A DNA stretch of 46,073 nucleotides from Coriobacteriales bacterium (GCA_017515595.1 JAFWFL010000100.1:1-46073); one strand, 5' to 3'; shown: positions 17,950 to 27,198, numbered from the stretch's first letter. A program made the numbers and translations. The notes: generated by a model not told the origin, from the letters alone.

Positions 17950-18098
17950 CAATGGTTAAAACAGTGCAAGTTTTGACGGGTACCAGCATGATCAATCATC
18001 GAATGATTTACATTACCTGGGGTTTTGCCGAAAAACTCTTTAAATCATGTCTTTCCTCATGCTAGTAACCGTCATAACTTGCATTGTTTTAACCATTG
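17950..18098. repeat. 149-bp inverted repeat in the SIMPL/M4 intergenic gap
   Basis: Arms 17950-17991 and 18057-18098 are reverse complements at 38 of 42 positions, and the outer ends read caatggttaaaac and gttttaaccattg. The middle contains short pairs (aatcatcgaatgattt). It lies between two divergent genes, upstream of both, so it does not resemble an ordinary terminator. Apart from it and a possible promoter, the gap 17841-18318 shows nothing coding. Confidence 0.8.
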
Positions 18099-18270
18099 AT
18101 CAGTCTTGAAATAAGAATCACTCTCAATATCCCAAAACTGTTCAACCTGAACCCAGTATACCCGTCTCCCGTAGGCATCCTGTGAAACTCAAACGTAAGA
18201 ACGGGGTATTTTTTTCGAAGCCTTTGTGAGAAATAAGATAAATTCAAAAGAACTTTATATTTTAGAATTG

Positions 18271-18276
18271 TATAAT
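18271..18276 (+). promoter_or_regulatory. Possible -10 box for the M4 protease gene
   Basis: TATAAT at 18271-18276 sits in an AT-rich stretch about 43 bases before the ATG at 18319. No clear -35 box is seen. It supports the 18319 start, because the ATG at 18292 would lie only about nine bases after the predicted transcript start. Confidence 0.4.
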
Positions 18277-18318
18277 TTGCAACGAGTCTGAATGCATACC
18301 AGTGAAGCGAGGGGGACT

Positions 18319-20205
18319 ATGTTAGGATCAACTCGAATGCAAGGTGGCGGTACAGGTAAAGCCAGACCTTTATCTCAGAAGTGCCGGGTGATTCTCGCAG
18401 CATTTCTGGCTTCTTTGGCGCTTGCTGCCGCGGTTTTCTCGCCTGCTTTATTGGCTCAGGCTGCCGAGAACGGACTCAAGGGGTTATCGACCTTTTGGGA
18501 TTCCCAGACTCAGGAATCGCCGGACGGCGAACCTTCAACGCTCCCGGGCGGAGGCGCCGGGTCAGACAATCTCCCTGACAGCCAGTATAATACAATACCC
18601 CAGCTTACAAGCGATGATATTCTCCGCATGAACCATGGCAACGTTACGATGCTCTACACAAACGGGTATCTCACTTTTTTGCAGGGCACATTCTATGACG
18701 GAGAGGTAACCAACGTCGAGGAAGGCATTGAGGCGCTTTTGGGCATTGCTTCTCTTGTGGGCCTCAGCAAAGGTTCAGAGTTTTATGGGGTTTACGGAGA
18801 TACCAACTCTTACGGGTACACAGTCTATACCCTGAAGCAGCGCTATGGCGACATTACCATCAAAGATGCAATTCTCAAGATTGTTGTGGGACCTGACAAC
18901 CATACGGCCGGTCTCGTGAGCTCGTTCACGCCAAATGTTGGCATTGCTCCCGCGAGCGAGGAGACTTCTATTTCTGCAAGCGACGCAGAAGCCGTTGTTC
19001 AAAGGAAGTATAAAAGGCGCGAACTGACGTTTTACTCTGAATATACCAGGCAGACCTCAGTAACCATTGCCAATGTCGCTTACCATGCGTGGGCTGTTTT
19101 TACGAGCTATCCTAATGATATTACCGCTCCTGAAGGCCACAACTATCTTGAGCACATCATTGGATACGACGGCTCCTACCTTATGAATGTGCCGGTTACT
19201 TCGCCCGAGGAGATTATTCTTGGTGACAATGCCATCACCGAGCAGGCGCTTGCCTGGTTTGACGGCATGGAGCCCGCTACCTATACCGGAACGGTCACGC
19301 TCCATGACGGAACCACAAAAGAAATCACCGTACCCGTGGTTCGCGACGCAAACGGCACCTATTACCTCGCCGATGCTTCTCGGCATATCCTTCTTGCTGA
19401 TTGTTATTCTTATCTTTACCGCACAAACATTGTGCCTTGGACCTCGCAGGACAATACCGGCTGGCCAAACCATTACCTCATCACATATAACACGTATATC
19501 CAGGTATACGACCTCTTTGCCGCCCGCGGGCAGGTTTCTGTCGACGGCTTTGGCGCTCCCATTCTCATTCTCACCAATCTCTGCGACTCAAACCGCAATC
19601 CCGTAAACAATGCAAACTACATGGGCATGAGCGGCGGCTGGGCGCTGTTTGGCGCGAGCGAGATCAATGATTACGGCGAGTGCATTGACGTCGCAGCTCA
19701 TGAATACACTCACGGAATCTCCGAGTACTCTCGCGGCGGCGATATTTATCAAAACGAGACAGGCGCCATTAACGAGGCTTTGAGCGACATCATGGGCAAC
19801 ATTTGCCAGTACCTGAGCGGCGACACCACTGATACCGAGTGGCTTATTGCCGAGAGGAGCGGCGTTACCCTGCGCAGCATGAGCTTCCCCTGGCTGTATC
19901 ATAAACCGGTCACCATTGGCGGCAAGTATTATATTGAACCCACAGATTCGCCCGATATTGACAACGACCTTGGCGGCGTCCACAGCAACAGCCTCCTTTT
20001 GGGCAATGTGGCCTGGCGTCTTATAGACAGCGGCATGGACCCTGAAGAGGCGTTTAGCCTTTGGATGGACGTCATCAGGCTCATTACGCCGTACTCGGGG
20101 CTTCGCGAAATACACGCCGCGCTCCTTTTTGCCGCCGAGATGCACAATCTCGACATTGAGTGGTTTGGTTTGATAGACATGTATTGTGAACAGGCAGGTT
20201 TTTAA
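18319..20205 (+). CDS. Secreted M4-family (thermolysin-like) zinc metalloprotease
   Basis: Exported neutral protease, 628 residues from ATG 18319 (GAGGGGG just upstream); an ATG at 18292 is an alternative. A signal peptide (LAAFLASLALAAAVFSPALL) is followed by an inhibitory prodomain of FTP/PepSY type (YTLKQRYGDITIKDAILKIV). The catalytic domain has HEYTH (about residue 461) and the third zinc ligand in NEALSDIMGN. The expected active-site histidine near the C-terminus is plausible in GGVHSNSLLLGN. No wall anchor is seen, so it should be released. It probably shares a transcript with the secreted protein 27 bases downstream. Confidence 0.88.
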   Translation: MLGSTRMQGGGTGKARPLSQKCRVILAAFLASLALAAAVFSPALLAQAAENGLKGLSTFWDSQTQESPDGEPSTLPGGGAGSDNLPDSQYNTIPQLTSDDILRMNHGNVTMLYTNGYLTFLQGTFYDGEVTNVEEGIEALLGIASLVGLSKGSEFYGVYGDTNSYGYTVYTLKQRYGDITIKDAILKIVVGPDNHTAGLVSSFTPNVGIAPASEETSISASDAEAVVQRKYKRRELTFYSEYTRQTSVTIANVAYHAWAVFTSYPNDITAPEGHNYLEHIIGYDGSYLMNVPVTSPEEIILGDNAITEQALAWFDGMEPATYTGTVTLHDGTTKEITVPVVRDANGTYYLADASRHILLADCYSYLYRTNIVPWTSQDNTGWPNHYLITYNTYIQVYDLFAARGQVSVDGFGAPILILTNLCDSNRNPVNNANYMGMSGGWALFGASEINDYGECIDVAAHEYTHGISEYSRGGDIYQNETGAINEALSDIMGNICQYLSGDTTDTEWLIAERSGVTLRSMSFPWLYHKPVTIGGKYYIEPTDSPDIDNDLGGVHSNSLLLGNVAWRLIDSGMDPEEAFSLWMDVIRLITPYSGLREIHAALLFAAEMHNLDIEWFGLIDMYCEQAGF

Positions 20206-20232
20206 CGTATCTTAAAAGAACGGAGGAACAGT

Positions 20233-21456
20233 ATGAAAAAAGAATCTGCTTTTAAAGGTTTGGTTGGCAAATGCATGGGAGTGGCGCTCGCGCTCTCTAT
20301 GCTCCTCACCGCCGGCCCGGCTTTGGCAAATGAGGGACTCAACATCAATACCGTGAGCACAACCCAGGGTGCAGGCTTATTCTGGTCTTCTCAGGACAAG
20401 CCAAAGCAAACCGGCGAGGTAGTTGCCCTTGATGACCTTAACATCTCGATCACCGTTGACGAATACACCTCAATTGTCCAGGAAAACGACTTTGTTTATG
20501 TCTACACCAAGCTCGACGGCTATGTGCCTTACGTCATTATTGGCTATTATGATATGACCGTGAGCAAAATGGCAAGTACCTTTACGAGCTACATGAAGGG
20601 CGAATACCCGGATCTTAAAGTCACAGAGCTAAACGAGAAACTCTCGCTTGGCGACAAGAACTGCATAAAGGCAGCCTTTGAGTACAAGGTAAACGGTTAC
20701 ACCTTTGTTGACACCCGTTACTTTGTTGAAATTGGCAAATACACCTATATGTTCGGGTCAAAAGAAGTCCCCGGGAGCGATGATCTGATCCCTGAAGGGT
20801 ATCTCGAAGGAATCGTTAAAAGCGCTGCTATGCTTGCCGGCGGTTACAGCGATTATGCTCTTCATGTAGATAAAGACAAGGGCCTGCAAGGTTCTCAGCC
20901 TGTCTCGACCAGCACTGAGAAGCAGGAGCCTAAGCAGCAGGACCCCGAGCCCAAAAACGAGCCAAAGACTCCCGAACCTCAGGAACCCGAGCCAACCGAT
21001 GAAGGCATGATTATATTTGAAGAAGCCCGCGCCGGTTATGAAGGCGCTTGGGTTACCTTTGGGGACGGATTCCAGCTTTATGTTCCAAAGAACTGGGTAG
21101 AAGTTGAAATTACTGACGAAGAGCTCCAACAGGGCGTTCTTTACTTTGCCTATGAACCTGACCGCCTTGCCGACCCGCCTTTTGTTGAGGTAGATTTCTT
21201 CTACAACAGCGACGGCTTTACCACCGTTGAAGAGATAGCTAACGGCCTTGCAAGTGTTGGTTGCGAGGTTGAAGGCGTTCTCAACGTAAACGGAATGCAT
21301 GTTGCCTCATACGAGAACACAAGTAATGACATTGGCGGTATTATGTTCTTCCATCCCGAGACTACCGACTACATTATTGTTGTTTTAACCGGCTCGTATT
21401 CTGTAAACTATCCTGTTGATGCAACCATTCTCTGCTCGCTGAGCCCGCTTGAGTAA
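20233..21456 (+). CDS. Secreted two-domain protein of unknown function
   Basis: Not recognised as a named family. It has a signal peptide (VALALSMLLTAGPALA, cleavage near residue 33), an N-terminal globular domain (about 55-200), a linker rich in Pro, Glu and Lys (about 222-260), and a C-terminal domain (about 265-407) containing FGDGFQLYVPKNW. That C-terminal domain resembles the small secreted domains of Coriobacteria that read as stress/lipid-binding-like modules; this is only an impression. The mature N-terminus carries GLFWSSQ, close to FWDSQ in the M4 protease just upstream, hinting at a shared sorting or processing signal. The ribosome-binding site CGGAGGA is good. Confidence 0.75.
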   Translation: MKKESAFKGLVGKCMGVALALSMLLTAGPALANEGLNINTVSTTQGAGLFWSSQDKPKQTGEVVALDDLNISITVDEYTSIVQENDFVYVYTKLDGYVPYVIIGYYDMTVSKMASTFTSYMKGEYPDLKVTELNEKLSLGDKNCIKAAFEYKVNGYTFVDTRYFVEIGKYTYMFGSKEVPGSDDLIPEGYLEGIVKSAAMLAGGYSDYALHVDKDKGLQGSQPVSTSTEKQEPKQQDPEPKNEPKTPEPQEPEPTDEGMIIFEEARAGYEGAWVTFGDGFQLYVPKNWVEVEITDEELQQGVLYFAYEPDRLADPPFVEVDFFYNSDGFTTVEEIANGLASVGCEVEGVLNVNGMHVASYENTSNDIGGIMFFHPETTDYIIVVLTGSYSVNYPVDATILCSLSPLE

Positions 21457-21471
21457 ACACGGAGACCGCTC

Positions 21472-23481
21472 GTGGAAGATAAGATTTCTTCGCAACGATA
21501 TACCGAACTTTTATCTTCTTCCGAGCGCGTTGTTTTGGATGATCTCGAGACCGGCAACTCAGGTTTAGACCTTAAAGCCCAGATATCTCAGGTTCCCACT
21601 GACCCGGGCTGTTATTTATGGAAAGGGTCACGCGGAGAAGTTCTCTACGTAGGGAAAGCCAAAAATCTGCGTGCCCGCATGCGCCAGTACATTCTGGGCC
21701 AAGATGAGCGCATTAAGATTCCCTTCCTCATGGAGCAGGTCAAATCTTTTGAGTACATTGTTGTCGCGAGCGAACACGAGGCGCTTGTTCTCGAGATCAA
21801 CCTTATCAGGCAGTACATGCCGCCCTTTAATGTTGACTTTAGAGACGACAAGTCTTACCCCTTTATCGCGATTACCGAGGGCGACGCCTTCCCGGCCATC
21901 AAGTTCACACGCGAGAAGCACAAGGCCCATACCAAGTATTTTGGGCCGTATACCAATGCCCACGCGGCTCGGGAGACCATAGATTTAGCCCGCAAAATTG
22001 TGCCGCTTTGCACGGCTACCTGCGTTGAGTGGAAGCGTGTGCAGCGGCTTTTGGAAGCTGATCCTTCTTTGGCGGACGTCGCTCCCCTTACGCTCGCTAC
22101 CGGCAGGCCGTGCTTTGACTCGAGCGTAGGCCTTGGGCCGGGTGTTTGCTGCGGGAGCATTACCGCGGCTGAGTATCACAAAAATGTTGCTGCTATCGAG
22201 CGCTTTTTACAGGGCAGACGCAAGGAGTTTGAAGACGCGATTACTCAGGAAATGCAAAACGCGGCACTTGAGCTCAATTTTGAGAAGGCCGCGCGCTGCC
22301 GCGACCGTCTGCAGCTTATGACTCACACCGGCCAGCGTCAGCAGGTGGTTTTCTCGGCACCTATAGATATTGATGTCATTGGATTCTTTAGGGAAGAGAC
22401 GCTTGCGGGCGTGCACGTGTTTGCGGTGCGTGAAGGCAGAGTGGTGCGGAGCTGCGAATTTGTGCTCAACAAGGGCCTCGATGTCCCTCAGGATGACCTC
22501 ATGCGCGGCTTTATTGAGCGCTATTACTCTGAAGGCGCCGAGATACCCCATGAGGTGGACATTGCCGAGAACCTCCCTGATGAGGAGATTATTTCTCAGT
22601 GGCTCTCCCAAAAGCGCGGGCACAAGGTTATTTTGCATGTTCCCAAACGCGGAGAAAAACACAACCTCCTCGAGCTCGCCGAGCGAAACGCCCGCCATAC
22701 GCTGCTGCGCTTCTTTATGCGCACAAGCTATGCTGACCAGCGCACGAACGACGCGTTGCTCCAGCTCGAAAGCGCTCTTGCGCTGCCCGAGCCTCCCATG
22801 CGCATTGAATGCTTTGATATTTCTACCATTCATGGAAAATTTACCGTTGCCTCGATGGTTGTCTTTACCAACGGAAAGCCTGATAAATCACAGTACCGCC
22901 GGTTTAAAATTCACTCCGTGACCGGAGAAGCCAATGACTTTCTCTCGATGCAGGAGGTCTTGGGCAGACGCTATTCTCCGCAGCGCATGGCAGACGAACG
23001 CTTTGGATCAAAGCCTGATTTGCTCATTGTCGATGGTGGCAAGCCCCAGCTTACAGCCGCAATAAGTCAGCTCGAAGAACTTGGACTCGATATCCCCGTA
23101 GCCGGACTTGCGAAGAGCGACGAGGAGCTCTTTGTGCCCTGGTCGCAGGATACTCCTATTGTGCTCCCGAGCGGTTCAGCATCTCTCTACCTGGTTAAAC
23201 AGGTTCGCGACGAGTCGCACCGCTTTGCGATTACCTTCCACCGTGAGCTCCGCGATAAAGCAATGACTGTAAGCGTTTTGGACGAGATACCCGGCGTTGG
23301 TCCAAGCCGCAAAAAGGCTCTCCTCAAATCATACGGTTCAATGAAGCGCCTCCGCGCCGCCTCCGTAGAAGAACTGGCATCAGTCCCCGGCATCTCCCCC
23401 CAACTAGCCCAAACCATCTGGGAAACCCTCCGCCTCTGGGACGACGAACGCATCAGAATAGCCTCCCTCGTTGAGGACTAA
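21472..23481 (+). CDS. uvrC: Excinuclease ABC subunit UvrC
   Basis: Nuclease of nucleotide excision repair, which cuts both sides of a lesion bound by UvrAB. The 669 residues (GTG start, GGAG upstream) show the GIY-YIG domain (DPGCYLWKGS, VLYVGKAKNLRAR), the UvrB-binding UVR motif (LELNFEKAARCRDRLQLM), the RNase-H-like C-terminal nuclease (DISTIHGKFTVASMVVF, LLIVDGGKPQL) and helix-hairpin-helix motifs (DEIPGVGPSRKKALL). The cysteine-rich region between the first Cys pair and RPCFDSSVGLGPGVC has an insert of roughly 20 residues compared with E. coli. It starts 16 bases after the secreted-protein gene. Confidence 0.94.
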   Translation: MEDKISSQRYTELLSSSERVVLDDLETGNSGLDLKAQISQVPTDPGCYLWKGSRGEVLYVGKAKNLRARMRQYILGQDERIKIPFLMEQVKSFEYIVVASEHEALVLEINLIRQYMPPFNVDFRDDKSYPFIAITEGDAFPAIKFTREKHKAHTKYFGPYTNAHAARETIDLARKIVPLCTATCVEWKRVQRLLEADPSLADVAPLTLATGRPCFDSSVGLGPGVCCGSITAAEYHKNVAAIERFLQGRRKEFEDAITQEMQNAALELNFEKAARCRDRLQLMTHTGQRQQVVFSAPIDIDVIGFFREETLAGVHVFAVREGRVVRSCEFVLNKGLDVPQDDLMRGFIERYYSEGAEIPHEVDIAENLPDEEIISQWLSQKRGHKVILHVPKRGEKHNLLELAERNARHTLLRFFMRTSYADQRTNDALLQLESALALPEPPMRIECFDISTIHGKFTVASMVVFTNGKPDKSQYRRFKIHSVTGEANDFLSMQEVLGRRYSPQRMADERFGSKPDLLIVDGGKPQLTAAISQLEELGLDIPVAGLAKSDEELFVPWSQDTPIVLPSGSASLYLVKQVRDESHRFAITFHRELRDKAMTVSVLDEIPGVGPSRKKALLKSYGSMKRLRAASVEELASVPGISPQLAQTIWETLRLWDDERIRIASLVED

Positions 23482-23515
23482 AGACTTCCTCTGGGAGAAC
23501 AACTTTACAGAGGTA

Positions 23516-23536
23516 ATATGTCAAACCACCGTCCCC
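23516..23536. repeat. 21-bp dispersed intergenic repeat, copy 2
   Basis: Identical to 32-52 and in the same orientation. It lies 35 bases after the uvrC stop. Here it is followed by TGAC, so that GTCA...TGAC brackets the unit, giving it a short inverted-repeat character. Confidence 0.6.
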
Positions 23537-23590
23537 TGACATAAAACCGTCATCCTGAATCTGTCACCCTCCCACTGTCATAACCAAGAA

Positions 23591-23956
23591 TTAATTTATC
23601 TCTTTGGTGGCTATTACGTTTACGCCGGTGTTGCAGATGTTCTCTAAGATTATGTCTCCAATATTGATGGGCGGGGTTACATCGATCTCTCTCAGCGCTG
23701 CTATACACTCGGGAATGAGTTTTTTAGGAACCGGAGATTCGGTTCTAACGGAGAGTGGCATTTCTCGGCCTGTTACTCGTACGAGTGATGTTACGGTGCG
23801 CTTAGGGTCAGTGGCTTCATCAAGCCCATAGGCGATGCCTCTTTTGCAAGCATTACCGCTTACCTGAGTCGCAACTCCATCTGTGACGGTCACTTCGAGA
23901 TCACAGCCTACCGGACAGTTAACGCATACATAGTGTCTGATTTCTTGTTTGCTCAT
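23591..23956 (-). CDS. DUF1667 cysteine-rich protein, partner of the glp-like oxidoreductases
   Basis: A 121-residue DUF1667 protein with conserved cysteines in CVNCPVGCDLEV (CxxCxxxC) and a fourth in GNACKRG. The pattern suggests an iron-sulphur cluster. It overlaps the upstream oxidoreductase by 4 bases and is the last gene of the three-gene operon. In this family context the protein is thought to serve as a small electron-carrying subunit with the two flavoproteins; that is inferred from neighbours, not shown here. Confidence 0.88.
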   Translation of the reverse strand: MSKQEIRHYVCVNCPVGCDLEVTVTDGVATQVSGNACKRGIAYGLDEATDPKRTVTSLVRVTGREMPLSVRTESPVPKKLIPECIAALREIDVTPPINIGDIILENICNTGVNVIATKEIN

Positions 23957-25251
23957 GAGTTCTGACCTGCCTCAATATGAATCTCTGCCGTGGCGTGTCC
24001 CGCAAGAAGCTGCGCGTTCAGGTGAATCTCGACCATCTCGGCCGGAATCAGAATAGGACGCTTAAAGGTTTTGACCGTCTCGCCGTCGACCTTAACGCTA
24101 ATAGTTGGCTTATGGTAAATATCCCTTACTCTGAAGCGCAGCAGCAGGTCATCATGCGCGGCGGGCGTCACAAGCTGAGGAACCACGTAACCCACGCCGT
24201 TACCGGGCACTATACGCGTTGTCGCTGTCTGCTGCTCAGGAGCTCCTTCGTTCTGGACATAAGCAGCTGCCGAGCGGCCCGCGCGCTCGCCCTCGTCGCT
24301 CACAAAGTCAACAAGGTCGTGCACATGGAGTACGTTACCGCATGAGAAAATACCAGGCACAGAAGTCTGGTACTGCTCGTTCACTATAGCGCCTTGTGAC
24401 CCGCGGTCCAGGGAGATTCCGGCAGCGCGGGAGAGGTCATTCTCGGGAATAAGTCCTACCGAGAGCACAAGCATGTCGCAGCTCACGCGTTCTTCTGTTC
24501 CGGGAATTGCCTGCTTTGTGGGCTTATCAACCTCGCTAACTCCCACAGCTTCAATGCGGTCGCGCCCGTATACATTGGTCACGGTCTGCAGAAGCCTGAG
24601 CGGAATTCCGTAGTCATCGAGGCACTGCACAATGTTACGGCGTAATCCGCCCGAGAAGTGCGAGCGGTTAAGCACCATCTTAACGTGGGCGCCTTCATAT
24701 ACGAGGCGGCGCGCCACAATGAGGCCAATGTCGCCCGAGCCAAGCATAACAACCTCTTTACCGGGGACAATTCCCTGGAGGTTGATCAAGCGCTGCACGG
24801 TTCCCGCAGTATATACGCCTGCGGGTCGGGTTCCGGGAATGCGCAGGGCGCCGCGGGTGCGCTCGCGGGAACCCATTGCGAGAATGATGGCTTTAGCCTC
24901 AACATGGGCAAGGCCAAATTCAGGAGAAAGCACGCGGAGCGTAGTGTTTGGTTCGATCGAAAGAACGGTAGCTGCATAATTGATGTTGATTCCGCGCTGC
25001 AAAGCGGCTGCATACTCGCGGTGAGCATACTCCGGGCCCGAAAGCTCCTCTTTGTAGCGCTGCAGGCCAAAGCCGTTATGAATGCACTGTTTGAGAATAC
25101 CGCCCGGCGCGTCTTCGCGCTCAAAGACCATGATGTCATGAACGCCCGCGTCATAGGCCGAGACCGCCGCCGCAAGTCCGGCCGCTCCGGCTCCGATGAT
25201 CGCGATATCAGTTTTAAAAGTGGTGGGGTTTCCACAAAGCGTCTGAGCCAT
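23953..25251 (-). CDS. NAD(P)/FAD-dependent oxidoreductase (GlpB-like partner)
   Basis: Flavoprotein of 432 residues with an FAD-binding Rossmann motif near the N-terminus (IIGAGAAGLAAAVSAYDAG), a GSGDIGLIVARR motif for the second nucleotide (about residue 175), and the C-terminal FAD motif GIFSCGNVLHVHD. This is the pyridine-nucleotide-disulphide-reductase fold without a visible redox-active CxxxxC pair. It starts immediately after the GlpA-like gene and overlaps the DUF1667 gene. It probably forms a complex with both, passing electrons from glycerol-3-phosphate oxidation onward. Confidence 0.88.
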   Translation of the reverse strand: MAQTLCGNPTTFKTDIAIIGAGAAGLAAAVSAYDAGVHDIMVFEREDAPGGILKQCIHNGFGLQRYKEELSGPEYAHREYAAALQRGININYAATVLSIEPNTTLRVLSPEFGLAHVEAKAIILAMGSRERTRGALRIPGTRPAGVYTAGTVQRLINLQGIVPGKEVVMLGSGDIGLIVARRLVYEGAHVKMVLNRSHFSGGLRRNIVQCLDDYGIPLRLLQTVTNVYGRDRIEAVGVSEVDKPTKQAIPGTEERVSCDMLVLSVGLIPENDLSRAAGISLDRGSQGAIVNEQYQTSVPGIFSCGNVLHVHDLVDFVSDEGERAGRSAAAYVQNEGAPEQQTATTRIVPGNGVGYVVPQLVTPAAHDDLLLRFRVRDIYHKPTISVKVDGETVKTFKRPILIPAEMVEIHLNAQLLAGHATAEIHIEAGQNS

Positions 25252-26742
25252 TTAGCATGCGCCTCCCATCGAGATATGCGGAAGCTCGTTCAAAAACCCA
25301 CGCTCGCCAAGGATCAAGCGAGAATCATGAGACCCTTTGCAGACCTGGGTAAGCTCAATCCCGTGTTCCTTTGCAATGAGCTCAATGGTGAGCGGGAGGC
25401 AGAATCCTGCCTGGCAGCGGCCCATGCCAGCGCGCGTACGCCACTTGATGGCATCAACGGTACGTGCAGGAACAGGCGAACGGAGAGCCTCAACAATCTC
25501 GGCCTCGCTTACCTGCTCGCAACGGCAGACAACTCTGCCCCATGCGGGATTTTCTGCAACAGCTAAAGCAATTTCGCTGTCAGACATGGTCGAGAGGTGC
25601 CTCGGTGCATCGCGATGGTCAATATAAGCGGGCTTCTCGGCAGCTTGGAGACGCTCTGAGATGATCTCGGCAAAGTATTTGCCAACTGCAGGGGCGGCGG
25701 TGAGACCGGGAGAATCAAAGCCGCAGATATTAAAGAATCCGGGCGCGTCGGCGGGCTCGCCCAGGTGGAAGTCGGGCGACTCAACACAGGTTGAGCGCAG
25801 GCCGGCGAAGTTGGTAATAATGTCTCCGGCAGGGATTTTGACCCATGTTTTGCTCGCGTCTTTAAGAATCTGAGCGAGGCCTTCATTAGTGGTCTGTGTC
25901 TCATATGTATGCTCGCGCGCAACAGCGTTGGGGCCAATGAGCAGGTTGCCCTCTACCGTGGGCGAAACCAAGACGCCCTTGCCGGCAGCTGTGGGTACCT
26001 GGAAGACGGTCGAAGTGAACGCGTTGCCCCAAATTTTGTCGAGCAGCAGGTATTCGCCGGCGCGTGGGGTGATCTTAAAGTCGTTCTCTTTGCTTACGTA
26101 GCTGTTGAGAAGACCGGAGTTGAGACCGGCGGCATTGATAACGATGCGGGCTTCAAGAGTTTGAGAAGTACCCTCCGGGTTGTCGATTATGAGCTCCCAG
26201 TTATTCTCGGCACGACGGATATCGCTCACACAGGTATCAAACTTAAAAGTGACTCCGTTGCAGGCGGCTGTCTCGGCAAACGCAAGAGTAATGCCATAAG
26301 GGTCAACAATACCGCCGGTAGGAACCCAAAGTGCAGCAACGGCAGCGGGGTTAAGGAGAGGCTCCTTCTCGTGAAGCTCATCTGACTCGATGATTCTGAG
26401 ACCCTCAACACCGTTGGTGATACCGCGGGCATAGAGCTTCTCGATATTCGGACGCTCTTCTTCAGAGAAAGCGACTACAAGAGAGCCGTTTTGCCTAAAG
26501 TCAAACCCAAGGTCGCGTGCGAGACCGGGGTACATACGCGAGCCCTCAATGTTGAACCGTGCCTTAAGCGTTCCCGGCTCGGGGTCATACCCGCCATGCA
26601 CGATCCCGCTGTTAGCACGCGTAGTCCCGGTGGCAATGTCATAAGAAGCATCAACCACCAAAATATTCAGATCATACCGAGCCAAAAAGTGCGCACAAGC
26701 ACACCCCGCAATTCCGGCCCCAACAATTACAACATCATACAT
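25252..26742 (-). CDS. glpA: GlpA-like FAD-dependent glycerol-3-phosphate dehydrogenase with BFD [2Fe-2S] domain
   Basis: FAD oxidoreductase of 496 residues, likely oxidising sn-glycerol 3-phosphate to dihydroxyacetone phosphate under anaerobic conditions. The N-terminal FAD motif is VVIVGAGIAGCACAHFL. The DAO fold includes RANSGIVHGGYDPEPGTLK. A C-terminal BFD-like iron-sulphur domain has VCRCEQVSE and RCQAGFCLP. The ribosome-binding site AGAGAGG fits this start. It is the first gene of a three-gene operon. Other DAO-type substrates cannot be excluded. Confidence 0.87.
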   Translation of the reverse strand: MYDVVIVGAGIAGCACAHFLARYDLNILVVDASYDIATGTTRANSGIVHGGYDPEPGTLKARFNIEGSRMYPGLARDLGFDFRQNGSLVVAFSEEERPNIEKLYARGITNGVEGLRIIESDELHEKEPLLNPAAVAALWVPTGGIVDPYGITLAFAETAACNGVTFKFDTCVSDIRRAENNWELIIDNPEGTSQTLEARIVINAAGLNSGLLNSYVSKENDFKITPRAGEYLLLDKIWGNAFTSTVFQVPTAAGKGVLVSPTVEGNLLIGPNAVAREHTYETQTTNEGLAQILKDASKTWVKIPAGDIITNFAGLRSTCVESPDFHLGEPADAPGFFNICGFDSPGLTAAPAVGKYFAEIISERLQAAEKPAYIDHRDAPRHLSTMSDSEIALAVAENPAWGRVVCRCEQVSEAEIVEALRSPVPARTVDAIKWRTRAGMGRCQAGFCLPLTIELIAKEHGIELTQVCKGSHDSRLILGERGFLNELPHISMGGAC

Positions 26743-26913
26743 ACAAACCTCTCTGCCAATAAAAATCGAACAGAACAGACAAGTAGAATTCTATCTCAAA
26801 TTAATCCAAATAATCAAACAAAATCAAAAAGCCTTCTCCTAGAAGGGCTAGGTGGCATTTTGGAGAACATAGGAACCATCCCACTCCCGTTCCTTTCCTC
26901 CGTTCTCTTCTTA

Positions 26914-27125
26914 CAAAACCATCCCGTGCAGAGAATTTGCCAATTCATAACAACTCAAACGCATTTAAGTTGTCTATTAAGAAGAACAAAAATAGCTTGC
27001 CGAGAAAAACCCGCAGGTCAGAAATGCGGGCTTCTCGGCATATCGTGTTGTATTTTGAATTTATGGCTACTTAAACGCATTTGAGTAGTCATAAATTGGC
27101 AAATTCTCTGCACGGGATGGTTTTG
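26914..27125. repeat. 212-bp inverted-repeat element, copy A of a two-copy family
   Basis: The element is bounded by caaaaccatcccg and cgggatggttttg. Inside lie about 44-base inverted arms (starting tgcagagaatttgcc) that hold the near-palindrome ACTCAAACGCATTT. The centre is a GC-rich hairpin (26999-27039; GCCGAGAA ... TTCTCGGC around a CCCGCA/TGCGGG stem). Copy B at 29139-29326 shares the arms and the central hairpin, but lies in opposite orientation as judged by the CCCGCAGGTCAG loop side. No gene is inside. The architecture fits a miniature transposable element or a structured RNA. The rest of 26743-27267 holds only the 38-bp repeat and the nagB terminator. Confidence 0.85.
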
Positions 27126-27132
27126 GAAAGTC

Positions 27133-27170
27133 TCCCGTTCTGCGAGATGACACAAAGCACGGCCCTCTGT
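27133..27170. repeat. Dispersed 38-bp repeat, reverse copy of 16889-16927
   Basis: Reads cgttctgcgagatgacac ... gccctctgtcatt. It is the reverse complement, with a few differences, of 16889-16927. It directly adjoins the right end of inverted-repeat copy A. Confidence 0.55.
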
Positions 27171-27198
27171 CATTGGCGCTACTGGAGCTTATGTTTTA

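Noticed and set aside
26491-27084. Open frame running from the glpA start into the inverted-repeat element
   Set aside because: It is antisense to glpA at its beginning and then reads through repeat DNA; the protein has no recognisable features.
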